Part shown: piece by piece, positions 44,899 through 51,830 of the stretch
How positions within the stretch are numbered: the first letter of the stretch is position 1
Layout: every line of letters starts with the position of its first letter
Assembly (NCBI GenBank): GCA_022843165.1
Contig: JALHOD010000011.1
Coordinates: 55,663 to 119,662, forward strand
Reading direction: 5' to 3'
Length of the DNA stretch: 64,000 nucleotides
Source of the DNA: Pseudorhodoplanes sp.
GTDB taxonomy: Bacteria; Pseudomonadota; Alphaproteobacteria; Rhizobiales; Xanthobacteraceae
The notes under the pieces: model-generated
Seen by the model: the letters and a program-made list of their open reading frames with translations, nothing else
Told to the model about the DNA's origin: nothing
Database searches by the model: none
Program-made: the position numbers and the translations under genes

Positions 44899-45177
44899 AT
44901 GTCTCGTTCGCAATCACGCGCACCGCTCGCGCTTCTCGCATTGGCCGCGTTCGGCCTCGCACTCGTCATGCCGGCGGGGCCGGCGCAGGCCTTTTTCAGG
45001 AACTACAACGAGGCGTGGTGCGCGGTGATGGGAGACGGCATCAACGATTGCTCCTATTACACATGGCAGCAATGCCGGGCGGCGGCGTCCGGCACCGGCA
45101 ATTTCTGCTTTGCCAACCCGCTTTATGTGCCGCGCGCCGAGCGCGCTCCGCGCAAGAAGCCGCGCTATTATCGTTGA
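44899..45177 (+). CDS. DUF3551-type small exported protein
   Basis: A 92-residue protein. Signal peptide ALAAFGLALVMPAGPAQA, then the DUF3551 pattern NEAWCAVMGDGINDCSYYTW, QQCRAAASGTGNFCFANPLY with four cysteines. This family is abundant in Bradyrhizobium-type genomes and usually 70-100 residues; its function is unknown. AAGGAG precedes the ATG. Basic C-terminal tail. Confidence 0.8.
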   Translation: MSRSQSRAPLALLALAAFGLALVMPAGPAQAFFRNYNEAWCAVMGDGINDCSYYTWQQCRAAASGTGNFCFANPLYVPRAERAPRKKPRYYR

Positions 45178-45192
45178 ACGATGCAATGAAAA

Positions 45193-45213
45193 GGGCGGCC
45201 GATTGGGCCGCCC
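45193..45213 (+). terminator. Terminator-like hairpin after DUF3551 gene
   Basis: Perfect 8-bp arms GGGCGGCC (45193-45200) and GGCCGCCC (45206-45213) around GATTG, 15 bases after the stop. It is preceded by AAAA but followed by CAAGTTG, so the T-run is poor on this strand. Confidence 0.55.
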
Positions 45214-45357
45214 CAAGTTGATACGCCACGCGGGAGGAACTCCTCGGGCGAGCGGCCTGCCGCCAGCCGAACGTGATCGAATCAAGTCAGTTTTCAGTGT
45301 GGGTCGATTCGCGCGTGCCGTCACGCGAATGTTTTCCTACAGGAATACCTTCCGCGC

Positions 45358-45915
45358 TCAGCGCCCGGGCCGCCGCCAAGCGGTCAGCGTGACGCCGCGC
45401 GCCGGGTCCAGGGCCTGTACTGGCTCCGGGGTCAGTCCGGCGGCGGCCAGAACGTTTTCAGGGCTGCTTTGCGGCACCTGCGGAAAGACCGGGCGGCCGC
45501 CTGGCAGCCGCAGCCCGGCCAGCCGTGAGAGATAGAAGACGTCGTAGCGGGGCAGGAACAGGCCGAACAGGTCGGTGCCGCCGAGCACAGCGACAACGCC
45601 GTCCGCGACGTCCAGCGAGTCCGCCGCCTTCTCAAGCGGCAAGCCGCCCGGATTCCATAACGTGGCATTGGGATGGTCGGGATCGGGGGCGAGGGCGGCC
45701 ACCCGCCGCGTCGCGACCAGCCGGCGGCGATAGGGCGATTGCGGCTGGTTTTCGTGCGAGTTGCGGCCATGGACGATCAGGTCGGCGCGGTCCAATCCCG
45801 CGGACAGGAATTTCTGATCGGCCTCGACCACCAGCGCCGCAGGCATGACGCCGGCGGCGTCGGCCAGCATGCCGTCCTCCGAGACGATGGCGTAACCTTC
45901 GATGCGCAGGGCCAT
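45358..45915 (-). CDS. Dihydrofolate-reductase-fold protein (RibD C-terminal-like)
   Basis: A 185-residue protein. IEGYAIVSEDGMLADAAGVM resembles the N-terminus of DHFR/RibD-type reductases, followed by RADLIVHGRNSHENQ and VAVLGGTDLFGLFLPRYDVF-like sequence for the NADPH site. The Gly-rich GGTDLFGLFL corresponds to the usual GG-x-x-L. It is probably a reductase of unknown pterin or flavin-like substrate. The start at MALRIEG is chosen because the longer frame is antisense of nothing recognisable. Confidence 0.75.
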   Translation of the reverse strand: MALRIEGYAIVSEDGMLADAAGVMPAALVVEADQKFLSAGLDRADLIVHGRNSHENQPQSPYRRRLVATRRVAALAPDPDHPNATLWNPGGLPLEKAADSLDVADGVVAVLGGTDLFGLFLPRYDVFYLSRLAGLRLPGGRPVFPQVPQSSPENVLAAAGLTPEPVQALDPARGVTLTAWRRPGR

Positions 45916-45972
45916 GGCGGCGTCCGCTCTCACGTTATGTTCGCGGCGATATCGGCCGGCGTCAGGCGGCAA

Positions 45973-46003
45973 ACAAAAACGCCGGGCAATGCGCCCGGCG
46001 TTT
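45973..46003 (-). terminator. Intrinsic terminator of polysaccharide deacetylase gene
   Basis: ACGCCGGGC (45979-45987) and GCCCGGCGT (45993-46001) with a 5-base loop; on the minus strand the stem ends in TTTTTGTTT. It lies 30 bases after the stop codon. A clear rho-independent terminator. Confidence 0.88.
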
Positions 46004-46032
46004 CCAAATCACGAACCATGCATCGGCGCAAA

Positions 46033-46908
46033 TCAATCGACCGTGCGGACCACGCTCGCGGTCGGACGCTGGTTGACGGTCGGCAGCTTCTGATCCTTGC
46101 GCACCGCTTCGTCGAATTGCGCGAGCGTCTTGACCGGATCCTTCGCCTTCATGTGCACGACCTTGTAGCCCTCGGCCTTAAGCTGGTTGAGCAGCTCGGG
46201 CAGGGCCTCGGCGGTGACATGTTGGAAGTCGTGCATCAGCACGATGCCTTTGCCGAACTTCTTCAGCTTGGCCATGATCGTGTTGATGACCTGTTCCGGC
46301 TTGCGCGCCTTGAAGTCGAACGAGTCGAGATCGGTCGAGAACATGCCGATGTTGCGCTCGCCGAGATAGGTGACGAGCTCCGGCGGATGCTGCAGGGCCG
46401 GGAAGCGGAAGAACGGGGCGGCCGGCGCGCCGATCGACATCGCGACCGCGCTGACGCCCTTTTCGATTTCTTCCTTCGCCTGATCCGGCGTCATGTTTTT
46501 CTTGGCGAGATTCTGATGCGACCAGGTGTGCGAGCCGATGGTGTGACCGGCTTCGGCGACCTGCTTCAGGATCTCGGGATAGTAGGTGGCGTGCTTGCCG
46601 ACCGGGAAGAAGGTGGCCTTCAGGCAATGGTCGGCCAGCGCCTTCAGCACCGCCAGCGTGTTCACCGGCCAGGGGCCGTCGTCGAAGGTGAGCAGCACTT
46701 CCTTGTTCTTCAGAAAGTCATGCTGCTTGAAATGCTCGAAGCCGAAGCCGGGGCCGCCGGTGGTGTCGATTTCGACGGTGCGCGCAATGCCCAAGGCGTT
46801 GGGATTGGCGCAGGTGGCCGCTTGGCTCCAGGCGGTGCCTGAGGCCGCCACGGAGGCCGAAATAACCAGAGCAAAGCTGAGTGCCGCACGCATCTTTAGA
46901 CCCCTCAT
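46033..46908 (-). CDS. Exported polysaccharide deacetylase (NodB domain)
   Basis: A 291-residue protein. After a signal peptide (LSFALVISASVAASGTAWSQ) the NodB homology domain has motif 1 LLTFDDGPWP, motif 2 GSHTWSHQNL, motif 3 PFFRFPALQHP, motif 4 DSFDFKAR and motif 5 GIVLMHDF. All metal (Asp, His, His) and catalytic residues are retained. It should N- or O-deacetylate a glycan in the periplasm. The Ni-like spacing is normal. Two starts (MRGLKM, MRAALS) differ by 5 residues. Confidence 0.9.
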   Translation of the reverse strand: MRGLKMRAALSFALVISASVAASGTAWSQAATCANPNALGIARTVEIDTTGGPGFGFEHFKQHDFLKNKEVLLTFDDGPWPVNTLAVLKALADHCLKATFFPVGKHATYYPEILKQVAEAGHTIGSHTWSHQNLAKKNMTPDQAKEEIEKGVSAVAMSIGAPAAPFFRFPALQHPPELVTYLGERNIGMFSTDLDSFDFKARKPEQVINTIMAKLKKFGKGIVLMHDFQHVTAEALPELLNQLKAEGYKVVHMKAKDPVKTLAQFDEAVRKDQKLPTVNQRPTASVVRTVD

Positions 46909-47106
46909 GGATCATCAGGGCCAAAATGGCCCGGAAAGTTGGAATTCGGCCGCATGGAACGCCCGCGGGAACCCGGAGTCAACGAAATGGTAACTAATTG
47001 CAGAGCGGCATCAGGGAATATGGTTAGCCGTGCCCCGGCGGCCACGCTGGCCTTTGAAACGAAGAGGAATCACTCCGGCACAACCCTGTGTTGAGAAGGC
47101 TGCCGG

Positions 47107-47700
47107 TCAGGCGCCGGGCAGTTCTTTCTCGATGGCCGCGATCATGCGGGCATCCAGCGGGTCCACGGCGGAGGCAAAGGAGGCGGCGATCAGGCCGTCG
47201 CGGCCGACCAGGTATTTGTGGAAGTTCCAGCGCGGCGTATCGAGCGGGCGCTGCACCGCCGCCCAACGATAGAAGGGATGGGCAGTCTCGCCCTTGATGT
47301 CCACCTTGACCGCCAGCGGGAAGCTGACGCCATGCGCCTTGGCGCCATGAACGATCTCGGCCGCGCCGCCGGGCTCTTGGCCGCCGAAATCGTTGGACGG
47401 CACGCCGATCACCTGCAAGCCGCGCGTGCGATAGCGCGCCCACAAGCTCTCAAGACCGGAAAATTGTCTGACATAGCCGCAGAGCGAGGCGGTGTTCACG
47501 ATCAGCACCGGCTTGCCGGCATAATGCGCCAGCCGCAGGTCCGAACCGTCGAGCCCTTTGAACGAAAAGGCATAGGCGGTGGTACGGCTCATCGCGGGCG
47601 ACGAAGGGGCGGGCGCTTGCGCCTGCGCGGCGGAGCCCCAGAGCGATGCCGTTGCGGCGCCGGCGATCAGGGAACAGAACTGTCTGCGGTCGAATCTCAT
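47107..47700 (-). CDS. Glutathione peroxidase, Tat-exported
   Basis: A 197-residue protein. The N-terminus DRRQFCSLIAGAATASLWG has a twin-arginine signal. The GPx fold has the redox Cys in VNTASLCGYVRQFSGLESLW, the loop GVPSNDFGGQEPG, and WNFHKYLVGRDG with the catalytic Trp/Asn. It reduces peroxides with thioredoxin or glutathione in the periplasm. Usual Gln of the triad is at GQEP. Length is normal once the signal is removed. Confidence 0.9.
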   Translation of the reverse strand: MRFDRRQFCSLIAGAATASLWGSAAQAQAPAPSSPAMSRTTAYAFSFKGLDGSDLRLAHYAGKPVLIVNTASLCGYVRQFSGLESLWARYRTRGLQVIGVPSNDFGGQEPGGAAEIVHGAKAHGVSFPLAVKVDIKGETAHPFYRWAAVQRPLDTPRWNFHKYLVGRDGLIAASFASAVDPLDARMIAAIEKELPGA

Positions 47701-47829
47701 GCTTCGTCCTTGGCTTGGAAATTACCGGCTTTCGGACAGAGCTGCGAGCCACAAGCTCGTGAAGTTTCGATATGGAACGATTGCGCGGTGTCGGGCGTTT
47801 TTACCATCGACGCCACAGGGTTTTCGATC

Positions 47830-48660
47830 ATGACGAGCGCCGCGCGCAACGGATTTGCTGTGAATGGATCGCTGGCCGCGGTGCTGGCGACGGGATTCTT
47901 CTATCTACTGGCGGTCCCGCAACCCGGTGCCGATGCGAAGATCGGCGCATTGCGGCCATCCGCCGTGCCGGAAGGCACTGTCGCCGCCGTGGAAGATTCT
48001 GTCGTCAAGATCGTGGGCACGACCGCCGACACCGACAGGTCCTGCGCGGACCAGACATGGCCGTATATCGAGCGGCGCTGCCTGACGGTCGCCGACAATG
48101 CCGCGCGGCCGCCGGAGAGCGCGCCTGCGCCGCTCGGCATTCGCAACGTTCTCACCGGCGTGCGGGCGCTGCGCGACGACACCGCGCCGAAAATCGCGAA
48201 GGCTGAACCATCGGCCGAGCAGCCGATCGGCAGCATCACCGCGATCGCACCGACACCGCCGGTGAAGGACATGCAGGCGCATGCGCCGGACATCGCGCCG
48301 ACCGATCGCGCGATCGAAAAGGCGGCAGCCGCCACCGACGGCGTAGCGAGCCGGGACGAGATTGACATTCCCTTGCCGCAGCCCAGGCCGGAGGTCGCGC
48401 TGGTCTCGATGTCCGATGACGCGGACGCCGAAAGCCGCAACGCGGCCGCGCCGCTTCCGCTGTCGCGCGTCGACCAGCGCCGGATGCAGCGCGAGGATCG
48501 CCGGCGCGCGCGCGCGGAGCGCCGCGCCGCTGCCGATTCCGATCGCATCGTGCGGCGCTGGACCGAGTACAGTTATCGCGGCGGCGACGGCGACCTGCGC
48601 CGGATGGTGGTCATTCACCGCGGTTCCAAATTCGACCGCTTTTTCCGCAACGTCCGCTGA
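47830..48660 (+). CDS. Membrane-anchored or exported hypothetical protein
   Basis: A 276-residue protein. One hydrophobic N-terminal segment (SLAAVLATGFFYLLAVPQPG), then DSVVKIVGTTADTDRSCADQ, TWPYIERRCL with two cysteines, a long low-complexity Ala/Pro/Asp middle, and a very basic stretch (RRMQREDRRRARAERRAAAD) before RWTEYSYRGG. The core DRSCADQTWPYIERRCL is found in hypothetical proteins of Bradyrhizobium-type genomes. Function unknown. The start is uncertain; GTG codons upstream in frame exist. Confidence 0.65.
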   Translation: MTSAARNGFAVNGSLAAVLATGFFYLLAVPQPGADAKIGALRPSAVPEGTVAAVEDSVVKIVGTTADTDRSCADQTWPYIERRCLTVADNAARPPESAPAPLGIRNVLTGVRALRDDTAPKIAKAEPSAEQPIGSITAIAPTPPVKDMQAHAPDIAPTDRAIEKAAAATDGVASRDEIDIPLPQPRPEVALVSMSDDADAESRNAAAPLPLSRVDQRRMQREDRRRARAERRAAADSDRIVRRWTEYSYRGGDGDLRRMVVIHRGSKFDRFFRNVR

Positions 48661-48665
48661 CGGCA

Positions 48666-48700
48666 TAAAAATCGCCGGCTGCCCGAAAGCAGCCGGCGAT
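48666..48700 (-). terminator. Intrinsic terminator between convergent genes
   Basis: Perfect 12-bp arms ATCGCCGGCTGC (48671-48682) and GCAGCCGGCGAT (48689-48700) with loop CCGAAA. On the minus strand it is followed by TTTTT, so it serves the 48,750-49,142 gene, and it may also stop plus-strand transcripts. Confidence 0.85.
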
Positions 48701-48749
48701 GACGCGCGCCTTGAAAACTCGTGGTTTGAAAAATCGCTGGTGATGAAAC

Positions 48750-49142
48750 TCAGTGGCAGTGACTGCGATAGCGCTTCGGCGCGTAGCCGTCGCTGCCGGC
48801 ATAGCCATAGGAGTGGCCGTAGCCCTCGGCGTAAGCGGGCCGCTTGGGGGCGACGAATTTGGGCGGGGCCGGGACGAATTTCGGAGCCGGCCTGACCTGC
48901 GGAACGGCTTGTTCGGCCGGGGTTGGAGTGTCCGGCTGCGGCGCGGCCTGGGCGGCGCCGTCGGGTTCCGGGGCTGGAGGCTGGCTGGCGATCTCGGCCT
49001 GGGCGGTCTGTTGCGCGCCGGGGGCGGGCAGAACCTGGATCTGGCGGCTTTCGCCGGCCGGGCTGGCGGACTGGGCCTGCGCGGCACCGGCCATGACGGC
49101 CAGGATCGCGGCGGCGATGGCGGATTTGGTCAGCATGGTCAT
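48750..49142 (-). CDS. Exported Pro-rich protein
   Basis: A 130-residue protein. Signal peptide AIAAAILAVMAGAAQAQ, then a long Pro/Ala/Gln-rich disordered stretch with repeated PAP-x-KFV units (PAPKFVPAPPKFVAPKRP), and a C-terminal Tyr/Gly/His tail (EGYGHSYGYAGSDGY ... RSHCH). It resembles cell-wall or periplasm-spanning extended proteins. No domain recognised. Confidence 0.7.
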   Translation of the reverse strand: MTMLTKSAIAAAILAVMAGAAQAQSASPAGESRQIQVLPAPGAQQTAQAEIASQPPAPEPDGAAQAAPQPDTPTPAEQAVPQVRPAPKFVPAPPKFVAPKRPAYAEGYGHSYGYAGSDGYAPKRYRSHCH

Positions 49143-49357
49143 GGGCCTCGGTTCCTTGAAGGGCTCGATGACCGTTGGTCGCCGCAGGCCGGACGCGGGT
49201 TCAAACGCCGCGGCCAAAAGCGGCGGGCCTGCGCCGCCGGAACCGGGTTTATTCGGTCGCTTTCAGCAACGGCTAACCAGCCGGAACGAGGCCGCAATTT
49301 GGCCCGAACCCCGCCGGTCTTGACGCGTCCAATGCTCAGGCAAGCGCAGGTGCCGGG

Positions 49358-49513
49358 ATGAGCGCTGGAGATCGTTTTCTCTTTGTGATCGCGTTGACGC
49401 TGACCGTGTTCGGCAGCATCGCGCTGTGCGCGCAGGCGCAGGAGATGGTGCGGCAGGCCAGCGCCTGCGAGAAAAGCAAGCTACCGCGCGTGGCGGACCA
49501 TCACGGCATCTGA
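49358..49513 (+). CDS. Small one-helix protein
   Basis: A 51-residue protein MSAGDRFLFVIALTLTVFGS with IALCAQAQEMVRQASACEKS following; a signal or anchor helix and two cysteines. The short leader offers GGTGCCGGG as a ribosome site. It ends 31 bases before the target duplication of the IS1595 element, and its reality rests on the hydrophobic N-terminus and codon use only. Confidence 0.45.
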   Translation: MSAGDRFLFVIALTLTVFGSIALCAQAQEMVRQASACEKSKLPRVADHHGI

Positions 49514-49544
49514 ATGCCGCGCATCCAGATGCCGTGCGATTGCG

Positions 49545-49577
49545 ACAGCGGTCCCAATTATCCGGTTGACACCACAA
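49545..49577. repeat. Left target duplication and left inverted repeat
   Basis: ACAGCGGT (49545-49552) is the target duplication; the 25-bp inverted repeat follows from 49553, starting CCCAATTATCCGGTTGAC. Confidence 0.93.
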
Positions 49578-49600
49578 GCCCTATATGCTGTATAGGGCCT

Positions 49601-50530
49601 ATGAGCACCTTTACCGCACCCCACTTCACCGACGACCAAGCCGCCCGCGAATACCTTGAGGGCCTGCTTTGGCCGGATGGCCCGATCTGCCCTCACTGCG
49701 GCACGATCAACCACGCCTACGCTACCAAGCGTCCGGGCGTGTATCGCTGCGCCGAAGCGGAGTGCCGTAAGGACTTCACCGTGACCATGCGGACGGTCAT
49801 GGAACGGTCCAAGATCGCCCTGCACAAGTGGCTGCAAGCCTTCCATTTGATGTGCAGCAGCAAGAAAGGCGTCTCCGCTCACCAACTGCACCGCACCTTG
49901 AACATAGGTTACGAGGCCGCATGGTTCATGTGCCATCGCATCCGTGAGGCCATGCGCGACGGGGGCCTAGCTCCGCTTGGTGGCGGCGGTGGCATCGTCG
50001 AAGCGGACGAAACGTATTTCGGCAAGCAAGAGGCTCCCAAACTCAAGAAGCCTCGTACAACCCCCTACACCAAGAAGGGCCATTTCAAGAACAATCGCGC
50101 TATCGTCTCTCTTGTCGAACGCGGTGGCCGTGTGCGCTCATTCCATCCCGCCCATGCGGACGGTGAGAGCGTTGCTGCAATCGTGCGCGAAAACATCGCG
50201 CGCGAAACTCGCCTGCACACCGACGAAAGCCGGTTGTACGTCAAAGTTGGCGCAGAGTTTGCCACTCACGAGACTGTCAATCACAGCGCGAAGGAGTATG
50301 CGCGCGGTGACGTGACGACAAACACGGTTGAAGGCTATTTCTCAATCTTCAAGCGCGGTATGCGTGGCGTGTATCAGCATTGCAAAGAAAAGCATCTGCA
50401 CCGGTATTTGGCGGAATACGACTTCCGTTTCAATCACCGTACAAAGCTTGGTTTCAACGATGGCGAACGTGCGGCGCTTGCTGTGAAAGGTGCAGCGGGC
50501 AAGCGTCTCACGTATCGGGGGCCTCACTGA
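49601..50530 (+). CDS. IS1595-family transposase (ISXO2-like)
   Basis: A 309-residue transposase. The N-terminal zinc ribbon reads CPHCGTINHAYATKRPGVYRC then CRKDFTV, trimmed here to its key cysteines. The catalytic core has VEADETYFGK (first Asp), LHTDESRLY (second Asp), TNTVEGYFSIFKRGMRG (Asn and Lys), and YLAEYDFRFNHR. This is the DDN(K) pattern of IS1595. The ATG at 49601 is 24 bases inside the left inverted repeat. A downstream frame continues with a similar basic tail (see the next entry). Confidence 0.93.
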   Translation: MSTFTAPHFTDDQAAREYLEGLLWPDGPICPHCGTINHAYATKRPGVYRCAEAECRKDFTVTMRTVMERSKIALHKWLQAFHLMCSSKKGVSAHQLHRTLNIGYEAAWFMCHRIREAMRDGGLAPLGGGGGIVEADETYFGKQEAPKLKKPRTTPYTKKGHFKNNRAIVSLVERGGRVRSFHPAHADGESVAAIVRENIARETRLHTDESRLYVKVGAEFATHETVNHSAKEYARGDVTTNTVEGYFSIFKRGMRGVYQHCKEKHLHRYLAEYDFRFNHRTKLGFNDGERAALAVKGAAGKRLTYRGPH

Positions 50531-50618
50531 GGCTGATTTCAAGCGGCAGGCAAAGCGTTTCCTGCGCTGGCGCAAGAAGCTCCCACCCCGCAAGGTCAAA
50601 AGAATCTGGGTACGGTGA
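50531..50618 (+). other. Basic 3' extension in the +1 frame after the transposase stop
   Basis: Shifting +1 at CGGGGGCC just before the stop gives LTEADFKRQAKRFLRWRKKL and PPRKVKRIWVR before TGA. The sequence is coherent and basic, and similar A-D-F-x-x-x-x-RFLRWR segments occur near IS1595-type transposases in memory. It could be a small separate gene, a frameshift product or a remnant. No start codon is evident. Confidence 0.25.
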
Positions 50619-50748
50619 GCCTAAAAAGACTCGCCGTACTACCGAATCTGCGTACTATTTTGGGTTGCGAGCCAGATTCGTTCCCGCGTTCTCACCCCAG
50701 CCTGTTTAAGGCCACGGGCGTAAGGGCCCGAGAAAGGCGGTGATATGA

Positions 50749-50865
50749 ATGGCAACTCGCAAGCAAGGTAGAGATGCCGATACGGGTCGTTGGATTCCTA
50801 TCAAGGAAGCCAAGCAAAACCCGAAGACATCGGTTATCGAAACCATCAAAACTAAGGGCAAATAG
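50749..50865 (+). CDS. Small IS passenger protein, 38 residues
   Basis: MATRKQGRDADTGRWIPIKE continues AKQNPKTSVIETIKTKGK. The pattern R-D-x-x-TGR(F/W)-x-x-x-x-x-A-x-x-x-P-x-T-x-x-E-T matches a family of tiny basic proteins common in proteobacteria (often mislabelled as transporters). GGCGGTGATATGA gives a ribosome site. A strong hairpin follows directly. Function unknown. Confidence 0.65.
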   Translation: MATRKQGRDADTGRWIPIKEAKQNPKTSVIETIKTKGK

Positions 50866-50878
50866 CCTCTAGTTTTGT

Positions 50879-50916
50879 CGGCGGTGCTCGGCTCACACCC
50901 GGGCCCGCCGCTTTTC
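50879..50916 (+). terminator. Intrinsic terminator after the 38-residue gene
   Basis: CGGCGG (50879-50884) pairs with CCGCCG (50905-50910), followed by CTTTTCTT. It also abuts the stop of the next, opposite gene. Confidence 0.65.
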
Positions 50917-51084
50917 TTAGCGCGATTCGGTTAATCGTTTCGCCTTGGACTTTGGCTTGTCCCCCTTTTTGGGGAGGTCCTTCATCTGCTTGTGACCAGC
51001 AATGCGCGCACCACGCAACGCGGCATCAAACCGCCTCTTTGTTTCTGCGGGGCTAAATTCATCGTCTTTTTTCTTGCTGCCCAT
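50917..51084 (-). CDS. Small basic IS passenger protein, 55 residues
   Basis: MGSKKKDDEFSPAETKRRFD, then AALRGARIAGHKQMKDLPKK and GDKPKSKAKRLTESR. The R-F-x-A-x-LRGA-x-x-x-x-HK-x-x-K-D-x-PKK pattern is like short antitoxin-like proteins seen in mobile regions of Rhizobiales, recalled rather than searched. It diverges from the HEPN-motif gene with 8 bases between the two start codons, so the pair probably shares regulation. Confidence 0.65.
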   Translation of the reverse strand: MGSKKKDDEFSPAETKRRFDAALRGARIAGHKQMKDLPKKGDKPKSKAKRLTESR

Positions 51085-51092
51085 AGGGACCC

Positions 51093-51671
51093 ATGACCGA
51101 AGAACTGAACGAGGAAATAGAAAAACTCAGACAAGCGTGGCCGCTCAGGTACGATTTCTATTCTTCAGTGGGCCAAGCTATCTCTACTTGGGCCTCGATG
51201 GAAACACACCTGGTTAGCATCGCATCCCACTTGCTTGACACCTCGGAAGAAAAGACCGGATTGATGCTCTACTCGATTCAGAACTTTCACGCGTGGCTCA
51301 ACATTATTGACGAATTGTTTTCGATGGAGCCAAAATTTGAAAAACACCGCGATGAATGGACCAAGATTAGCGCAAACCTGCGCACATGGAACGATACTCG
51401 CGTAAGACTTGCACATAACACGGTTTGGTCATCCACCGACCCCACGCCAATGCTGAGGCCGGGAATTTTTGATTCAAGATCAAAGTCCCGGAAACACAAA
51501 CCACTTGAAAACGCAGAAATTGCAGCCTTCATCGGACTTATGGTGGACGTCGTAGGAAAGGTCGGAAACTTAGCGTTGGCCATGAGGGCCATCAGGCACG
51601 GTATTGCTTGGACATCGCCAGATACACCCGCCTCACGAGAAGGCGATCCGCCCTCAGGGGGTGCTCGATAG
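51093..51671 (+). CDS. IS passenger protein with HEPN-like RxxxxH motif
   Basis: A 192-residue, largely helical protein. WASMETHLVSIASHLLD and a long helix lead to RTWNDTRVRLAHNTVW. The segment R-VRLA-H fits the RxxxxH motif of HEPN ribonucleases, preceded by Asn-Asp. A C-terminal helix (IAAFIGLMVDVVGKVGNLAL) follows. HEPN proteins occur in toxin-antitoxin and defence systems. The family could not be named, and without structure the match is suggestive. Its 3' end overlaps the 61-residue gene on the opposite strand. Confidence 0.65.
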   Translation: MTEELNEEIEKLRQAWPLRYDFYSSVGQAISTWASMETHLVSIASHLLDTSEEKTGLMLYSIQNFHAWLNIIDELFSMEPKFEKHRDEWTKISANLRTWNDTRVRLAHNTVWSSTDPTPMLRPGIFDSRSKSRKHKPLENAEIAAFIGLMVDVVGKVGNLALAMRAIRHGIAWTSPDTPASREGDPPSGGAR

Positions 51672-51777
51672 CGCCACTCTCGTAAAGCTCTGCGAGACCC
51701 GCCTCGATCATCTCAGGGGTCACATCAAACTCAGTCTCCGAAGGTCTTGCCTCGGAACACGCCGGCCTGTCGGCCAT
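51592..51777 (-). CDS. Small IS passenger protein, 61 residues
   Basis: MADRPACSEARPSETEFDVT continues PEMIEAGLAELYESGAIEHPL and RADRLLVRRVYLAMSKQYRA, with its longest stretch abridged here. The T-P-E-M-I-x-AG-x-x-x-L...L-V-x-x-x-x-x-AM pattern is typical of short proteins on mobile elements in Rhizobiales. It starts 20 bases inside the right inverted repeat and runs convergently into the HEPN-motif gene, overlapping by 80 bases. Confidence 0.6.
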   Translation of the reverse strand: MADRPACSEARPSETEFDVTPEMIEAGLAELYESGAIEHPLRADRLLVRRVYLAMSKQYRA

Positions 51778-51796
51778 AACCTCTAGATTTAGTCCT

Positions 51797-51829
51797 TTGT
51801 GGTGTCAACCGGATAATTGGGACAGCGGT
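51797..51829. repeat. Right inverted repeat and right target duplication
   Basis: Exact reverse complement of the left 25-bp repeat, ending GGATAATTGGG at 51821, followed by the duplication ACAGCGGT (51822-51829). Confidence 0.93.
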
Positions 51830-51830
51830 C

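Larger units (their letters stand above)
49553..51821 (+). mobile_element. Complete IS1595-family element with passenger genes
   Basis: A 2,269-bp element bounded by 25-bp perfect inverted repeats (49553-49577 and 51797-51821, each ending CCCAATTATCCGG inward) and an 8-bp target duplication ACAGCGGT on both sides (49545-49552 and 51822-51829). Eight-base duplications are typical of IS1595. It holds an ISXO2-like transposase and at least four small non-transposase genes on both strands. IS1595 members with passenger genes are known; this cargo is not one I recognise. Intact ends imply recent movement. Confidence 0.93.
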
